Source: Dyadobacter beijingensis DSM 21582 (GTDB taxonomy: Bacteria; Bacteroidota; Bacteroidia; Cytophagales; Spirosomataceae). Taken from it: a stretch of 64,000 nucleotides of DNA. Below are positions 16,170 to 24,509 of the stretch, one piece after another; the first letter of the stretch is position 1, and each line of letters starts with the position of its first letter. Both the position numbers and the translations under genes were made by a program. The notes below the pieces were generated by a model. The model saw only the letters and a list, made by a program, of their open reading frames with translations. It made no database searches and was not told where the DNA came from. The stretch covers positions 721,176-785,175 of the forward strand of contig NZ_KB907787.1 of assembly GCF_000382205.1 (NCBI RefSeq), given 5' to 3'.

Positions 16170-17267
16170 TCAAATGCCACCGAATTCCGTGATCTGGGCG
16201 CTGGTAAACGGGATGATCGCATCCGTTTGCCTTGCATTGCGGTACCAGGCCAGGGTTTTTTCAATGGCTTGTGCGGCATTATACCTGGGCTTCCAGCCGA
16301 GGATATTGGTAGCTTTGCTGATATCGAGTTTCAGCAGGCCGGCCTCATGCGGTTGCCCCGTTACGGCGGAATGGTTATAGTTGCCGTGGCCCCAGATTTT
16401 CAGGGCGGCATTCACCAGTTCCTCAACGGTCAGGTTGTCTTCCGGCTGCGGGCCAAAGTTCCAGCTGTCGGAAAATTCGGTAGGATTATCGATAAGCTTC
16501 GTTCCCAGGTGCAGGTAACCGCCTACGGGTTCAAGCACGTGCTGCCACGGACGGATGGCGGCCGGGTTGCGCACGGCCACTGGTTCGCCCGCTTGCAATG
16601 CCCGCACGATGTCGGGAATGATCCGGTCTTTGGCCCAGTCGCCCCCACCGATCACGTTTCCGGCCCTTGCGCTGGCAATGGCTTTGCGGTGTATGTGGTA
16701 GGTTTTGGTATTGAAAAAAGAATTCCGGTAGGAGCTCACCACCAGCTCGGCGCAGGCCTTGCTGGCACTGTAAGGGTCATAACCACCCAGCCGGTCGTTT
16801 TCGCGGTAGGGGTATTGCCATTCCATATTTTCATACACCTTGTCGGTGGTAATGCATATCACGGCACAGGGCTTGTCAAGCGCCCGTGCGGCGTCGAGCA
16901 GGTAAGCTGTTCCAATGGCATTGACGGCAAATGTATCGGAAGGAATGTCGTACGACAGCCTCACGAGCGGCTGCGCGGCCAGGTGGAAGATGAAATCGGG
17001 CTGGAATGCGACGATTTCCTGTTCGAGCCGCGCTTTGTCCCTGATATCGGCGATCACTGACTCGCAAAGCGAATCCCCCTCAATGGACGGGTATAAGTCT
17101 GAATCGTTTTCAGGAGCGAGCGAGTAACCTTTTACCTGGGCGCCCAGGAGATGTAGCCAGTAAAGAAGCCATGAACCTTTGAAACCTGTATGCCCTGTTA
17201 AGAAGACTCTTTTGTTTTTATAGTAATGTGTTAAGTGTCGATAATCCATTTCTACCAGTTTTTCCAA
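16170..17267 (-). CDS. rfbG: CDP-glucose 4,6-dehydratase
   Basis: A 365-residue extended SDR enzyme that turns CDP-glucose into CDP-4-keto-6-deoxyglucose using bound NAD. The Rossmann motif is RVFLTGHTGFKGSWL and the Tyr/Lys pair is in YDPYSASKACAE. FHLAAQPLVRLSY and the GGGDWAKDRIIPD motif are typical of RfbG. A methionine at residue 7 (start 17249) fits the family better than the first one, because the longer start would overlap rfbF by 16 bases while the shorter leaves a two-base gap. Order rfbF-rfbG-rfbH is the same as in Salmonella and Yersinia O-antigen loci. Confidence 0.95.
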   Translation of the reverse strand: MEKLVEMDYRHLTHYYKNKRVFLTGHTGFKGSWLLYWLHLLGAQVKGYSLAPENDSDLYPSIEGDSLCESVIADIRDKARLEQEIVAFQPDFIFHLAAQPLVRLSYDIPSDTFAVNAIGTAYLLDAARALDKPCAVICITTDKVYENMEWQYPYRENDRLGGYDPYSASKACAELVVSSYRNSFFNTKTYHIHRKAIASARAGNVIGGGDWAKDRIIPDIVRALQAGEPVAVRNPAAIRPWQHVLEPVGGYLHLGTKLIDNPTEFSDSWNFGPQPEDNLTVEELVNAALKIWGHGNYNHSAVTGQPHEAGLLKLDISKATNILGWKPRYNAAQAIEKTLAWYRNARQTDAIIPFTSAQITEFGGI

Positions 17268-18022
17268 GGAGCCTTACCCGAATCCCACAGATGTTGTAAA
17301 TCATATTTGTCTTTGAGCGTATCCATCGGGCGCCAGAAGCCGTGGTGTTTGTAGGCCATCATCTGGCCCGCTCTTGCTATGTTTTCCAATGGTTCCTGTT
17401 CGAAGACCGTGCTGTCATCCGCAATATACTGCAATACTTCCGGTTGGCAGACAAAAAAGCCTCCATTTATCCAGGAGCCGTCACCTTTCGGTTTTTCAAG
17501 GAAAGAAATCACATTCTGGGAGTCGGACAGGTTCAATGCCCCGAAACGTCCCGAAGGCTGCACCGCCGTTACGGTAAGAAGTTTGTTGTTATCCTGGTGG
17601 AATTTAACCAGTTCCGCGATATTGATCGTGCCTACGCCGTCGCCGTAGGTGAGCATGAACGGTTCATCGTTGAGGTATTTGGCGACCCGTTTCACCCGTC
17701 CGCCGGTCATGGTGTCCTGGCCGGTGTCCACGAGCGTCACTTTCCAGGGTTCGGCTTGTGAATTATGGATCTCCATCTTGTTGCCCGACATGTCGATGGT
17801 CACATCCGACTGGTGCAAAAAGTAGTTGGCAAAGTATTCCTTGATCACATAACCTTTGTATCCCAGGCAGATAACGAATTCGTTGAATCCATGGGACGAG
17901 TAGATTTTCATGATGTGCCAAAGGATGGGGTTGCCTCCGATCTCCACCATGGGTTTTGGTTTTACAACCGTTTCTTCTGATAAGCGTGTGCCTAAGCCTC
18001 CTGCTAGTAATACAACTTTCAT
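17252..18022 (-). CDS. rfbF: Glucose-1-phosphate cytidylyltransferase
   Basis: A 256-residue nucleotidyltransferase that makes CDP-glucose from CTP and glucose-1-phosphate, the first step of the CDP-dideoxyhexose pathway. It starts MKVVLLAGGLGTRLSEETV with KPKPMVEIGG, the signature nucleotide-binding and sugar-phosphate sequence of RfbF. Length matches the family (about 257). Later motifs include GDGVGTINI and EKPKGDGSWINGGFFV. It follows the Wzz gene by 51 bases. The glucose-1-phosphate it uses is also the substrate of GalU encoded at 46375-47238. Confidence 0.96.
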   Translation of the reverse strand: MKVVLLAGGLGTRLSEETVVKPKPMVEIGGNPILWHIMKIYSSHGFNEFVICLGYKGYVIKEYFANYFLHQSDVTIDMSGNKMEIHNSQAEPWKVTLVDTGQDTMTGGRVKRVAKYLNDEPFMLTYGDGVGTINIAELVKFHQDNNKLLTVTAVQPSGRFGALNLSDSQNVISFLEKPKGDGSWINGGFFVCQPEVLQYIADDSTVFEQEPLENIARAGQMMAYKHHGFWRPMDTLKDKYDLQHLWDSGKAPWKNW

Positions 18023-18073
18023 TGCTTATGATTTGCTAATTGGTTACGGTTTTCGCAAAGACCGTGCGCGGCA

Positions 18074-19162
18074 TTATTCCCTCGCGCCTGAAACGATCTT
18101 TTGTATCACTTTTTCTTTAAAGAGGAGGATGTAGAGAATGGCAAAAAAGCCGCCGAGAAATCCGGCGATGAGCCCGATGCGCAAGCGTTTCGGACTGCTT
18201 TTGAATAGGGGGACTTTAACAGGTTCGAGCACTTTGAAAACAGGCCGTTCTTCTTTCACACTCACTTTCGCCTGCTCGTAGCGCCGTACGAGATCGCTAT
18301 ATAACGATTCGGATAATACGTATTCCGCCTGCAAACGCTGTTCTTCGATTTTGGCGGTATTGGAGAAGATGTTTCTGTTTTGATCGCGGTAGCTTTGAAG
18401 CGCATATTCTGCGGAGCGCAGCCGTGCTTTGGCTTCCTTCACACGGTCGCCCAGGAGTACTTCGCGCTGGGTAGCCTTGGAAGAGCGGTAATCCTCGACG
18501 TAATCGACAAGGTATTTTTGCGCCGCTTCCACGATGATCGCTGAAACGAACGGATCGATCGTTTCGGCACTGATTTCGATCACGCCGCTTTTTTGCTCCA
18601 CCTCGGCGGACAGCAATGAAATGGCGGATGAAATCTGAGATTGCTCAGCAAGCGAATAGGAGAGTATGCCTTCCCGCGATAGCTTGACTTCCTTCACAGG
18701 CTGCTTGGGAGACGAAGAGAATAATCCCGACAAAAGTCCCGGTTTACGCTGCGCTTTCATGAAATCGAGCAGCGTTTTGTAGGATTTGTTTTCCTGGTCC
18801 ACCACCGGCTGTTTGAGCAGATATTCACCGAAAGGCGAGCTCTGCATGATCGTCGGGTAGAGGTCGGGTTGCAGTTTTTCGGCACCGTCGCCGTTCAGGC
18901 CGGCATTCAGCAATGAGAACGAACCTCTTTTGGAAGTACCGTATTCCGGCAGGAGGCTTACTTTTGCTTCGTATCTCTTGGGAAGCAAAAAGCTGTACAA
19001 AACCCCCGCGATAATTGATATGACCACGACCACGATCAGGAATAAAATATACTTCCTGACGAACAGAATGATATCTGCAAACCGTATTTCAGTAGCATTG
19101 AACGACCTTTCCTGGCTGGCAGGAGCAGTTACTTCGGGCTTTCTTTCTGGATGGGATATCAT
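18074..19162 (-). CDS. Wzz/PCP-type polysaccharide chain-length co-polymerase without kinase domain
   Basis: A 362-residue inner-membrane protein with the two-helix layout of polysaccharide co-polymerases: helix 1 at about residues 36-60 (FLIVVVVISIIAGVLYSFLL), a long periplasmic coiled-coil-rich region, and helix 2 at about 333-352 (IGLIAGFLGGFFAILYILLF). A Pro-rich PVKVPLFKSSPKR segment precedes helix 2, as usual. It ends soon after helix 2, so the cytoplasmic tyrosine kinase found in Wzc is missing. It should control chain length together with the polymerase and the outer-membrane exporter. It starts one base after the Wza-like gene. Confidence 0.9.
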   Translation of the reverse strand: MISHPERKPEVTAPASQERSFNATEIRFADIILFVRKYILFLIVVVVISIIAGVLYSFLLPKRYEAKVSLLPEYGTSKRGSFSLLNAGLNGDGAEKLQPDLYPTIMQSSPFGEYLLKQPVVDQENKSYKTLLDFMKAQRKPGLLSGLFSSSPKQPVKEVKLSREGILSYSLAEQSQISSAISLLSAEVEQKSGVIEISAETIDPFVSAIIVEAAQKYLVDYVEDYRSSKATQREVLLGDRVKEAKARLRSAEYALQSYRDQNRNIFSNTAKIEEQRLQAEYVLSESLYSDLVRRYEQAKVSVKEERPVFKVLEPVKVPLFKSSPKRLRIGLIAGFLGGFFAILYILLFKEKVIQKIVSGARE

Positions 19163-19163
19163 G

Positions 19164-21584
19164 TTAATTTCTGCTCAGGGTAATTGCAGCCAGTGTGATG
19201 GTACTTATCATCGATGCAATGAATGAGAACAATGCAACGCGCTCGCCAGGGGTCCGCTCACGTTGCGGCTCGGCCACTTTGATCGGCACGGTCACCACAG
19301 CGCCGGGTTCCACTTTGGGGAATGACCTGAAAAACAGGAAGTTTCTCGTGCGGTGGGTGCGGCCATTGGGATACGACACGTATACGCGCTTTTTCCAGCC
19401 TTGCTCGGTATAACCGCCTGCTTGCGAAATGTAGTCGTCGTAGCCAAACTTGGAATCGAAGTTCATCACCGACGGGTTGTGCACGCCGCCCTGAATGCGC
19501 ACCGTTTCGAGGCGCCGCGGGATAATGAGCGTGTCGCCGTGCATGAGCAGCAGGTTCGCTTGAAGCGAGGGTTTGTTGGTGACGGCATCAATATCGACGG
19601 CGATCAGTTCCTGATTCCGGTAAAAACGGGCGCCAGGCAGATAAGCTTCGGGCCGGAGGCCTCCTACTTTGCCCAAAAGGTCTGAAATGCGTTCGAAATT
19701 ATTGATAATGGTGTAGCTGCCCGGGTATTTCACTTCGCCGATAATGGTTACCGCTTTCTGTGCCTCATATCTTGGCGATTTGCGCACCACGACGATGTCC
19801 TGTGGCTGCAATTTGAATTTCTGGTCTTCCGGGTTCAGCACAAGGTTGTCGGCCACGTCGATCGTGAAAATGCGGACGTTTTGCGATGTGGGCAGGTCCA
19901 GCGTATCATTTTTCACGCGGCGCGATACTTCAATGCGGTAAGGGATACCGCCTTCGGTGTAGCCGCCCGCCTGGAAAATAAGGTCGGCGATCGTAATGTC
20001 CTTGTAATAGTAGTAGTTGCCCGGATTGATGATCGATCCTGAAACGGTCAGGAAGGTAAATTCTTTCAGGTCTTCCACCGATTTGACCGTCAGGATGTCG
20101 CCTGCCAGCAATGGAATGTCCTCGATTTCACCGTTAATGAGCTTTCTGAGGTCGATGGCCACGATACCGGTTTGCGTTTCGCCGCTGGACCGTTCGAGGA
20201 TCGCACGGTTGAGGAATGCACGCGGGCTGATACCCTGCGCCATTTGGATCAGTTTTAAAACCGTATTGCATCGTTCTTCCAGGGCGTACGGGCCGGGAAG
20301 CGTCACCGCTCCGCGCACTTCCACCTGATTGCTGACAATGTCCAGAATGCGTTTCACATTGAAAATGTCACCATTCCGCGGCGCGAATGATTCCACTTGC
20401 AGGGAATCGACGCTACCAATCATGTAATTGGTGCCGGTGTTGCGCTGGTAGGTAAATGTTTTGGTATAAGCCTCCGGGGTAAATCCGCCTGCATAACGGA
20501 TAAGGCTCATCAGACTTTCGCCTGCTTTGCTCTCAAAAATACCCGGACGTTTTACCTGCCCGTTCAGCTCGACGCGTGTCTCAAATGGCCGGATAAGGAT
20601 GATGTCCTGGTCTTGCAGGGCGATATTATCACGTAAATCGGCATCCACCAGGAAACGGTAAAGGTCGATTTTTTTGATGACGTTGTTGTTTCTTACAACT
20701 TCGATATTCCGGTAGGAGCCGTTTCTGCCGGGCCCGCCGGAAAGTGAGAGGACGTTGAATGCCGTCGCAAGCGAAGAAACCGTGTAAGTACCCGGCCGGG
20801 CCGCTTCACCGGTGATCATCACGCGGATGCTGCGGACATTGCCGAGCGTAATGGAAGAGTACGTCCCCGAACCCGGGCGGTTCAATGACGAATATGCCTG
20901 CCGCAACCGGTTAACGATCCGTTCGCTGGCTTGCTCGATCGTCAGGCCATTGATATAAACCGGCGCCAGGTTAAGCATTTTTACAGTTCCTTCCGGGCTG
21001 ATCTTCATGCGGAAGTTATCGACCGCATTTCCATAAATATCGACTACGATTTCGTCTTCCGGCCCCAGGATATAGTTTCTCGGGGTAGCAATGCGCAGGT
21101 TCGGCTCAAATGTAGAAGACGATCTCGCGAAAAATGATGCGCCGAAAGTGCGGTTCAGCCGACGGCTCCGGGAGCGGCGCGCATTGGTTGAATCGCGTTC
21201 GTTGTTGGATTCGTCGTCGAGCTCGTCGGCGTCGTCCTGGTCGCGGGTTTCGTCCAGCTCGTCCCGGTTAGGGTCTTCTACCTGCTTTTCTTCCGGCTTT
21301 TGTTGCAGCCGTTTGCGCATGGTGGATATCTGATCCAATGTATAACCTCTTTGCAGCGCCGCCCTTTCGATATCCATATCCGACATCCCGGCAGATTTTG
21401 CCTGGTTGTAAAAATCGACCGCCTGCTGGTTGGTCACTTTCGACGGGTCAACTTTTTGCGTCGGGTCAGCGATGGGAAGCTGTGGAGATGTATTGTTTTG
21501 GGCCCAAACCCCGATGCTGGACAAGAGTAACAGCAACAAAAGGGTATTCCTGAAATAATTGCTCACAAAGGATTGATAATGCAT
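19164..21584 (-). CDS. Wza-like polysaccharide export protein with multiple SLBB domains
   Basis: An 806-residue exporter, first gene of the polysaccharide operon. It has a signal peptide (cleavage near VWAQ, residue 29), then a charged low-complexity stretch at about residues 95-145 (acidic, then Arg/Ser rich), a poly_export domain (YILGPEDEIVVDIYG), and about six SLBB-like repeats, each with a G-x-V/A-x-x-P-G core such as TGEAARPGTY, NGQVKRPGIF, RGAVTLPGPY, SGSIINPGNY and IGEVKYPGSY. A single hydrophobic helix ends the protein (FSFIASMISTITLAAITL). E. coli Wza is half this size with fewer SLBB domains; the long form is common in Bacteroidota. It likely forms the outer-membrane/periplasmic channel. 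Confidence 0.93.
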   Translation of the reverse strand: MHYQSFVSNYFRNTLLLLLLLSSIGVWAQNNTSPQLPIADPTQKVDPSKVTNQQAVDFYNQAKSAGMSDMDIERAALQRGYTLDQISTMRKRLQQKPEEKQVEDPNRDELDETRDQDDADELDDESNNERDSTNARRSRSRRLNRTFGASFFARSSSTFEPNLRIATPRNYILGPEDEIVVDIYGNAVDNFRMKISPEGTVKMLNLAPVYINGLTIEQASERIVNRLRQAYSSLNRPGSGTYSSITLGNVRSIRVMITGEAARPGTYTVSSLATAFNVLSLSGGPGRNGSYRNIEVVRNNNVIKKIDLYRFLVDADLRDNIALQDQDIILIRPFETRVELNGQVKRPGIFESKAGESLMSLIRYAGGFTPEAYTKTFTYQRNTGTNYMIGSVDSLQVESFAPRNGDIFNVKRILDIVSNQVEVRGAVTLPGPYALEERCNTVLKLIQMAQGISPRAFLNRAILERSSGETQTGIVAIDLRKLINGEIEDIPLLAGDILTVKSVEDLKEFTFLTVSGSIINPGNYYYYKDITIADLIFQAGGYTEGGIPYRIEVSRRVKNDTLDLPTSQNVRIFTIDVADNLVLNPEDQKFKLQPQDIVVVRKSPRYEAQKAVTIIGEVKYPGSYTIINNFERISDLLGKVGGLRPEAYLPGARFYRNQELIAVDIDAVTNKPSLQANLLLMHGDTLIIPRRLETVRIQGGVHNPSVMNFDSKFGYDDYISQAGGYTEQGWKKRVYVSYPNGRTHRTRNFLFFRSFPKVEPGAVVTVPIKVAEPQRERTPGERVALFSFIASMISTITLAAITLSRN

Positions 21585-21603
21585 GCAGTGTTTTAATTAC
21601 GAT

Positions 21604-21633
21604 CAGGGCCTTTTCCGGTTCCGGATGGCCCTG
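21604..21633 (-). other. Hairpin in the leader of the polysaccharide operon
   Basis: CAGGGCC (21604-21610) pairs perfectly with GGCCCTG (21627-21633) around a 16-base loop that itself contains CCGG twice. In the minus-strand transcript it lies 20 bases before the start codon of the SLBB exporter. No T-run follows, so it is a poor terminator for aspS. It could slow decay or affect translation of the operon. Confidence 0.4.
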
Positions 21634-21658
21634 GGTTAAATTTATAACAAGCTCGGGG

Positions 21659-21666
21659 CAAATCTA
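21659..21666 (-). promoter_or_regulatory. Candidate -7 box of the polysaccharide operon promoter
   Basis: On the minus strand TAGATTTG fits TAnnTTTG exactly, about 75 bases before the start of the exporter gene. A T-rich stretch about 17-19 bases upstream (complement of 21683-21690) offers only a weak -33 match. Its position after the aspS stop at 21715 makes it the likely start of the operon. Confidence 0.4.
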
Positions 21667-21714
21667 CAAAATCTTATTTTATTAAAATTATCTCGCAGAT
21701 TGATATCATTTCAA

Positions 21715-23484
21715 TCAGGAATTGGCGATTTCCGTACGGATTGCCAGCTCCTTCAACTGTGCTTCGGAGATCGTCGAAGGGGAATCGATCATCACATCGC
21801 GGCCGGAATTGTTTTTAGGGAATGCAATAAAATCCCTGATTGAATCCGCACCGCCAAAAATAGAGCAAAGCCTGTCAAAACCAAATGCAATACCTGCATG
21901 CGGAGGCGCGCCGAATTCAAATGCATTCATGAGGAAACCAAATTGCTCCTGCGCTTCTTCGGGTGAGAATCCGAGTATTTCGAACATTTTCCGTTGCAGT
22001 TCTTTTTCAAAAATCCGCACGGAACCTCCGCCCACTTCAACGCCATTGATCACCATATCGTATGCATTGGCCCTTACCAGTCCCAAATTTTTATCCAGCA
22101 AATCGATATCCTCCGGTTTCGGGCTGGTGAACGGATGGTGCATCGCGAACCAGCGGTTTTCTTCTTCGCCGAATTCGAGCAGCGGGAAGTCAACTACCCA
22201 CAATGCACGGTATTCCTCGGGGTTACGCAAGCCCAGGCGCGAGCCTATTTCAAGGCGCAGTTCACTGAGTTGCTTGCGCGTTTTGTCGCCCTGGCCGGAG
22301 AGGATCAGCAAAAGGTCTCCCGGCTTGGCATCAAACGCTTCCACCCATTTTTTCAGCTCTTCTTCCGTATAGAATTTGTCTACGGACGATTTGATTGACC
22401 CATCGGTATTGTAACGCACGTACACGAGGCCTTTCGCACCGATTTGCGGGCGTTTGATCCAGTCGGTCAGTTCGTCTACCTGTTTTCTCGTATAGCCTGC
22501 GCATCCGGTCGCATTGATACCTACTACCAGGCCCGCATCGTCGAACACGCCGAAGCCTTTGCCCGACGTAAGATCGCGGTCATCGCCTTTCAGCTCCACA
22601 AACTGCATATCGAAGCGAATGTCCGGCTTGTCCGAACCGTAAAGACGCATGGCATCCGCGTAGGTCATACGCGGTACTTCCGGCAGGGCAATGCCTTTTA
22701 CTTTGTCAAAAAGCTCGCGGATCATGCCTTCGAAGGTATTCAGCACGTCTTCCTGCGTTACGAACGACATTTCGCAGTCGATCTGGGTAAATTCAGGCTG
22801 GCGGTCGGCACGCAAATCCTCGTCGCGGAAACACTTCACAATCTGATAGTAACGGTCGAAGCCGGCCACCATCAGCAGCTGCTTGAAGGTTTGCGGCGAT
22901 TGCGGCAATGCGTAGAACTCGCCCGGGTTCATGCGGCTCGGCACCACGAAATCGCGGGCACCTTCCGGCGTGGATTTGATCAGGACCGGGGTTTCTACTT
23001 CGATGAAATTCAGGTTATCGAGGTAGGCGCGGGTGTAGCGTGCTACCTGGTGGCGGAGTTGCAGGTTTTTGCGTACCACGTTCCGGCGAAGGTCGAGGTA
23101 GCGGTATTTCATGCGGATATCATCGCCGCCGTCGGTCTCGTCCTCGATCAGGAACGGGGGTAGTTTTGCCGGGTTCAGAATGCTCAGTTCCGACACACGG
23201 ATTTCAATGTCGCCGGTCGCTATTTTATCATTTTTAGCCAAGCGTTCGATCACCGCACCTTTGGCCGAAATCACGAATTCGCGGCCCAGAGAGCGGGCGG
23301 TTTCCAACACATTTGCAGGGGTTTTGCCCTCCTCGAAAAGAAGCTGGGTGATGCCGTAACGGTCACGCAGGTCGAGCCAGATCATGCCTCCTTTGTCGCG
23401 GACGCGCTGAACCCAACCACATAATACAACGTCTTGATTTACATGTCCTAAGCTTAATTCCCCGCAGGTATGTGTACGTAACAT
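21715..23484 (-). CDS. aspS: Aspartyl-tRNA synthetase
   Basis: A 589-residue class II synthetase that charges tRNA(Asp). It has the N-terminal OB-fold anticodon-binding domain (residues about 1-110), the class II core with motif 2 in [18 protein letters not shown], the bacterial insertion (GAD) domain at about 300-420, and motif 3 in [20 protein letters not shown]. Length and the insertion show the bacterial form. A good -7 box is found 50 bases before its start. It sits just upstream of the polysaccharide operon on the same strand but is probably transcribed separately. Confidence 0.97.
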   Translation of the reverse strand: MLRTHTCGELSLGHVNQDVVLCGWVQRVRDKGGMIWLDLRDRYGITQLLFEEGKTPANVLETARSLGREFVISAKGAVIERLAKNDKIATGDIEIRVSELSILNPAKLPPFLIEDETDGGDDIRMKYRYLDLRRNVVRKNLQLRHQVARYTRAYLDNLNFIEVETPVLIKSTPEGARDFVVPSRMNPGEFYALPQSPQTFKQLLMVAGFDRYYQIVKCFRDEDLRADRQPEFTQIDCEMSFVTQEDVLNTFEGMIRELFDKVKGIALPEVPRMTYADAMRLYGSDKPDIRFDMQFVELKGDDRDLTSGKGFGVFDDAGLVVGINATGCAGYTRKQVDELTDWIKRPQIGAKGLVYVRYNTDGSIKSSVDKFYTEEELKKWVEAFDAKPGDLLLILSGQGDKTRKQLSELRLEIGSRLGLRNPEEYRALWVVDFPLLEFGEEENRWFAMHHPFTSPKPEDIDLLDKNLGLVRANAYDMVINGVEVGGGSVRIFEKELQRKMFEILGFSPEEAQEQFGFLMNAFEFGAPPHAGIAFGFDRLCSIFGGADSIRDFIAFPKNNSGRDVMIDSPSTISEAQLKELAIRTEIANS

Positions 23485-23533
23485 ATAACTATTTTAATAC
23501 TGATATAATGAAAGTCGCTGATAATAAATGCGG

Positions 23534-23541
23534 CAAAAGTA
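23534..23541 (-). promoter_or_regulatory. Candidate -7 box of the aspS promoter
   Basis: On the minus strand TACTTTTG fits TAnnTTTG exactly and is followed by CCGC, a common context at Bacteroidota starts. It lies 50 bases before the aspS ATG. A TTTG is present upstream but only 11 bases away, so the -33 part is uncertain. Confidence 0.45.
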
Positions 23542-23576
23542 CGTATTTTTAGCAAATCTAACATGAAGTGTTTTTT

Positions 23577-24500
23577 ATGAAAATATATGACAGCGTGAGC
23601 AGGCAAGCGGGAATGGTACTTTCAACACTTGTTTTTTGCGCAACCTGTTCATGCAGCGATCCCGAACCCTCACCGGGTGGAGGCGGGCTGTCGGACCAGT
23701 TCGAGACCGCGCCCGAGCAGTTCCCCATCACACCGGGCATCATCGACGAAGCATCGGGCCTCGCTGCGAGCGCGACCCTCGGCGGGTACCTCTGGACGAT
23801 CCAGGATTCGGGCCAGCCGAACTCGCTGTACCTGATCAGCAGGGACGGCAAGAGTATCAAGGAATATAATGTACCCGGTAGCAATAATCACGACTGGGAG
23901 GAAGTAGCCGTGGGCCCCGGCCCCGACAATGGGTTGTCGTACGCATACATCGCGGATATTGGCAATAACAACCAGCCCGTCACCGCCACCAACGTTATTT
24001 ACCGCGTTCCCGAGATCACCGGCGCCGACGGCGCATTCAGCCAGAATGCATTGCAAAAGATCACATTCAGCTATCCCGACGGCCCCCGCGACGCCGAATC
24101 GATCATCGTGGACCCGCAGACGAAGGATATATTCGTGCTTTCGAAGGAAATGCAGAATACCAATATCTACCGCCTTGCCTATCCGCAGTCCACGAGTGAT
24201 GTTTCCGTGGCCGAAAAAGTGGGGACCGTTCCCGGTGTGGCATTGGCCACGGCGAGCAGTATTTCCAAAGACGGCAGCGAGATCGTCGTGCGGACTTACC
24301 TGGGCGTGTATTACTGGAAAAGAAACTCCGGCGAGAGCGTCGGGCAGACGCTGACGAAATCCGCGACAAAGACTTTGACAGTCGCACTTGAACCGCAGGG
24401 CGAGGCCATCTGTTTCGAGAATGATGGCAAGGGCTTCTACACATTGAGCGAAAAGGGTAATGCCGCCAGCGTTTCACTGAATTTTTATAAGAGAAAATAA
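23577..24500 (+). CDS. Putative lipoprotein of unknown function, predicted beta-propeller-like
   Basis: About 307 residues, starting at the ATG at 23577 (an in-frame GTG at 23568 only adds three residues). The N-terminus has a hydrophobic stretch ending FCATCSCSDPEPSPGGGG, so it looks like a lipoprotein with the acylated Cys in the CSC group, followed by a Gly/Pro linker. The mature part has repeated short strands (GYLWTIQDSGQPNSLYLIS, YAYIADIGNN, TKDIFVLSKEMQ, GKGFYTLSEK) that resemble SdiA-regulated or NHL-like propeller blades. Function is unknown. It is ten bases upstream of the CocE-type hydrolase and probably shares its transcript. Confidence 0.75.
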   Translation: MKIYDSVSRQAGMVLSTLVFCATCSCSDPEPSPGGGGLSDQFETAPEQFPITPGIIDEASGLAASATLGGYLWTIQDSGQPNSLYLISRDGKSIKEYNVPGSNNHDWEEVAVGPGPDNGLSYAYIADIGNNNQPVTATNVIYRVPEITGADGAFSQNALQKITFSYPDGPRDAESIIVDPQTKDIFVLSKEMQNTNIYRLAYPQSTSDVSVAEKVGTVPGVALATASSISKDGSEIVVRTYLGVYYWKRNSGESVGQTLTKSATKTLTVALEPQGEAICFENDGKGFYTLSEKGNAASVSLNFYKRK

Positions 24501-24509
24501 TCGCAAACT

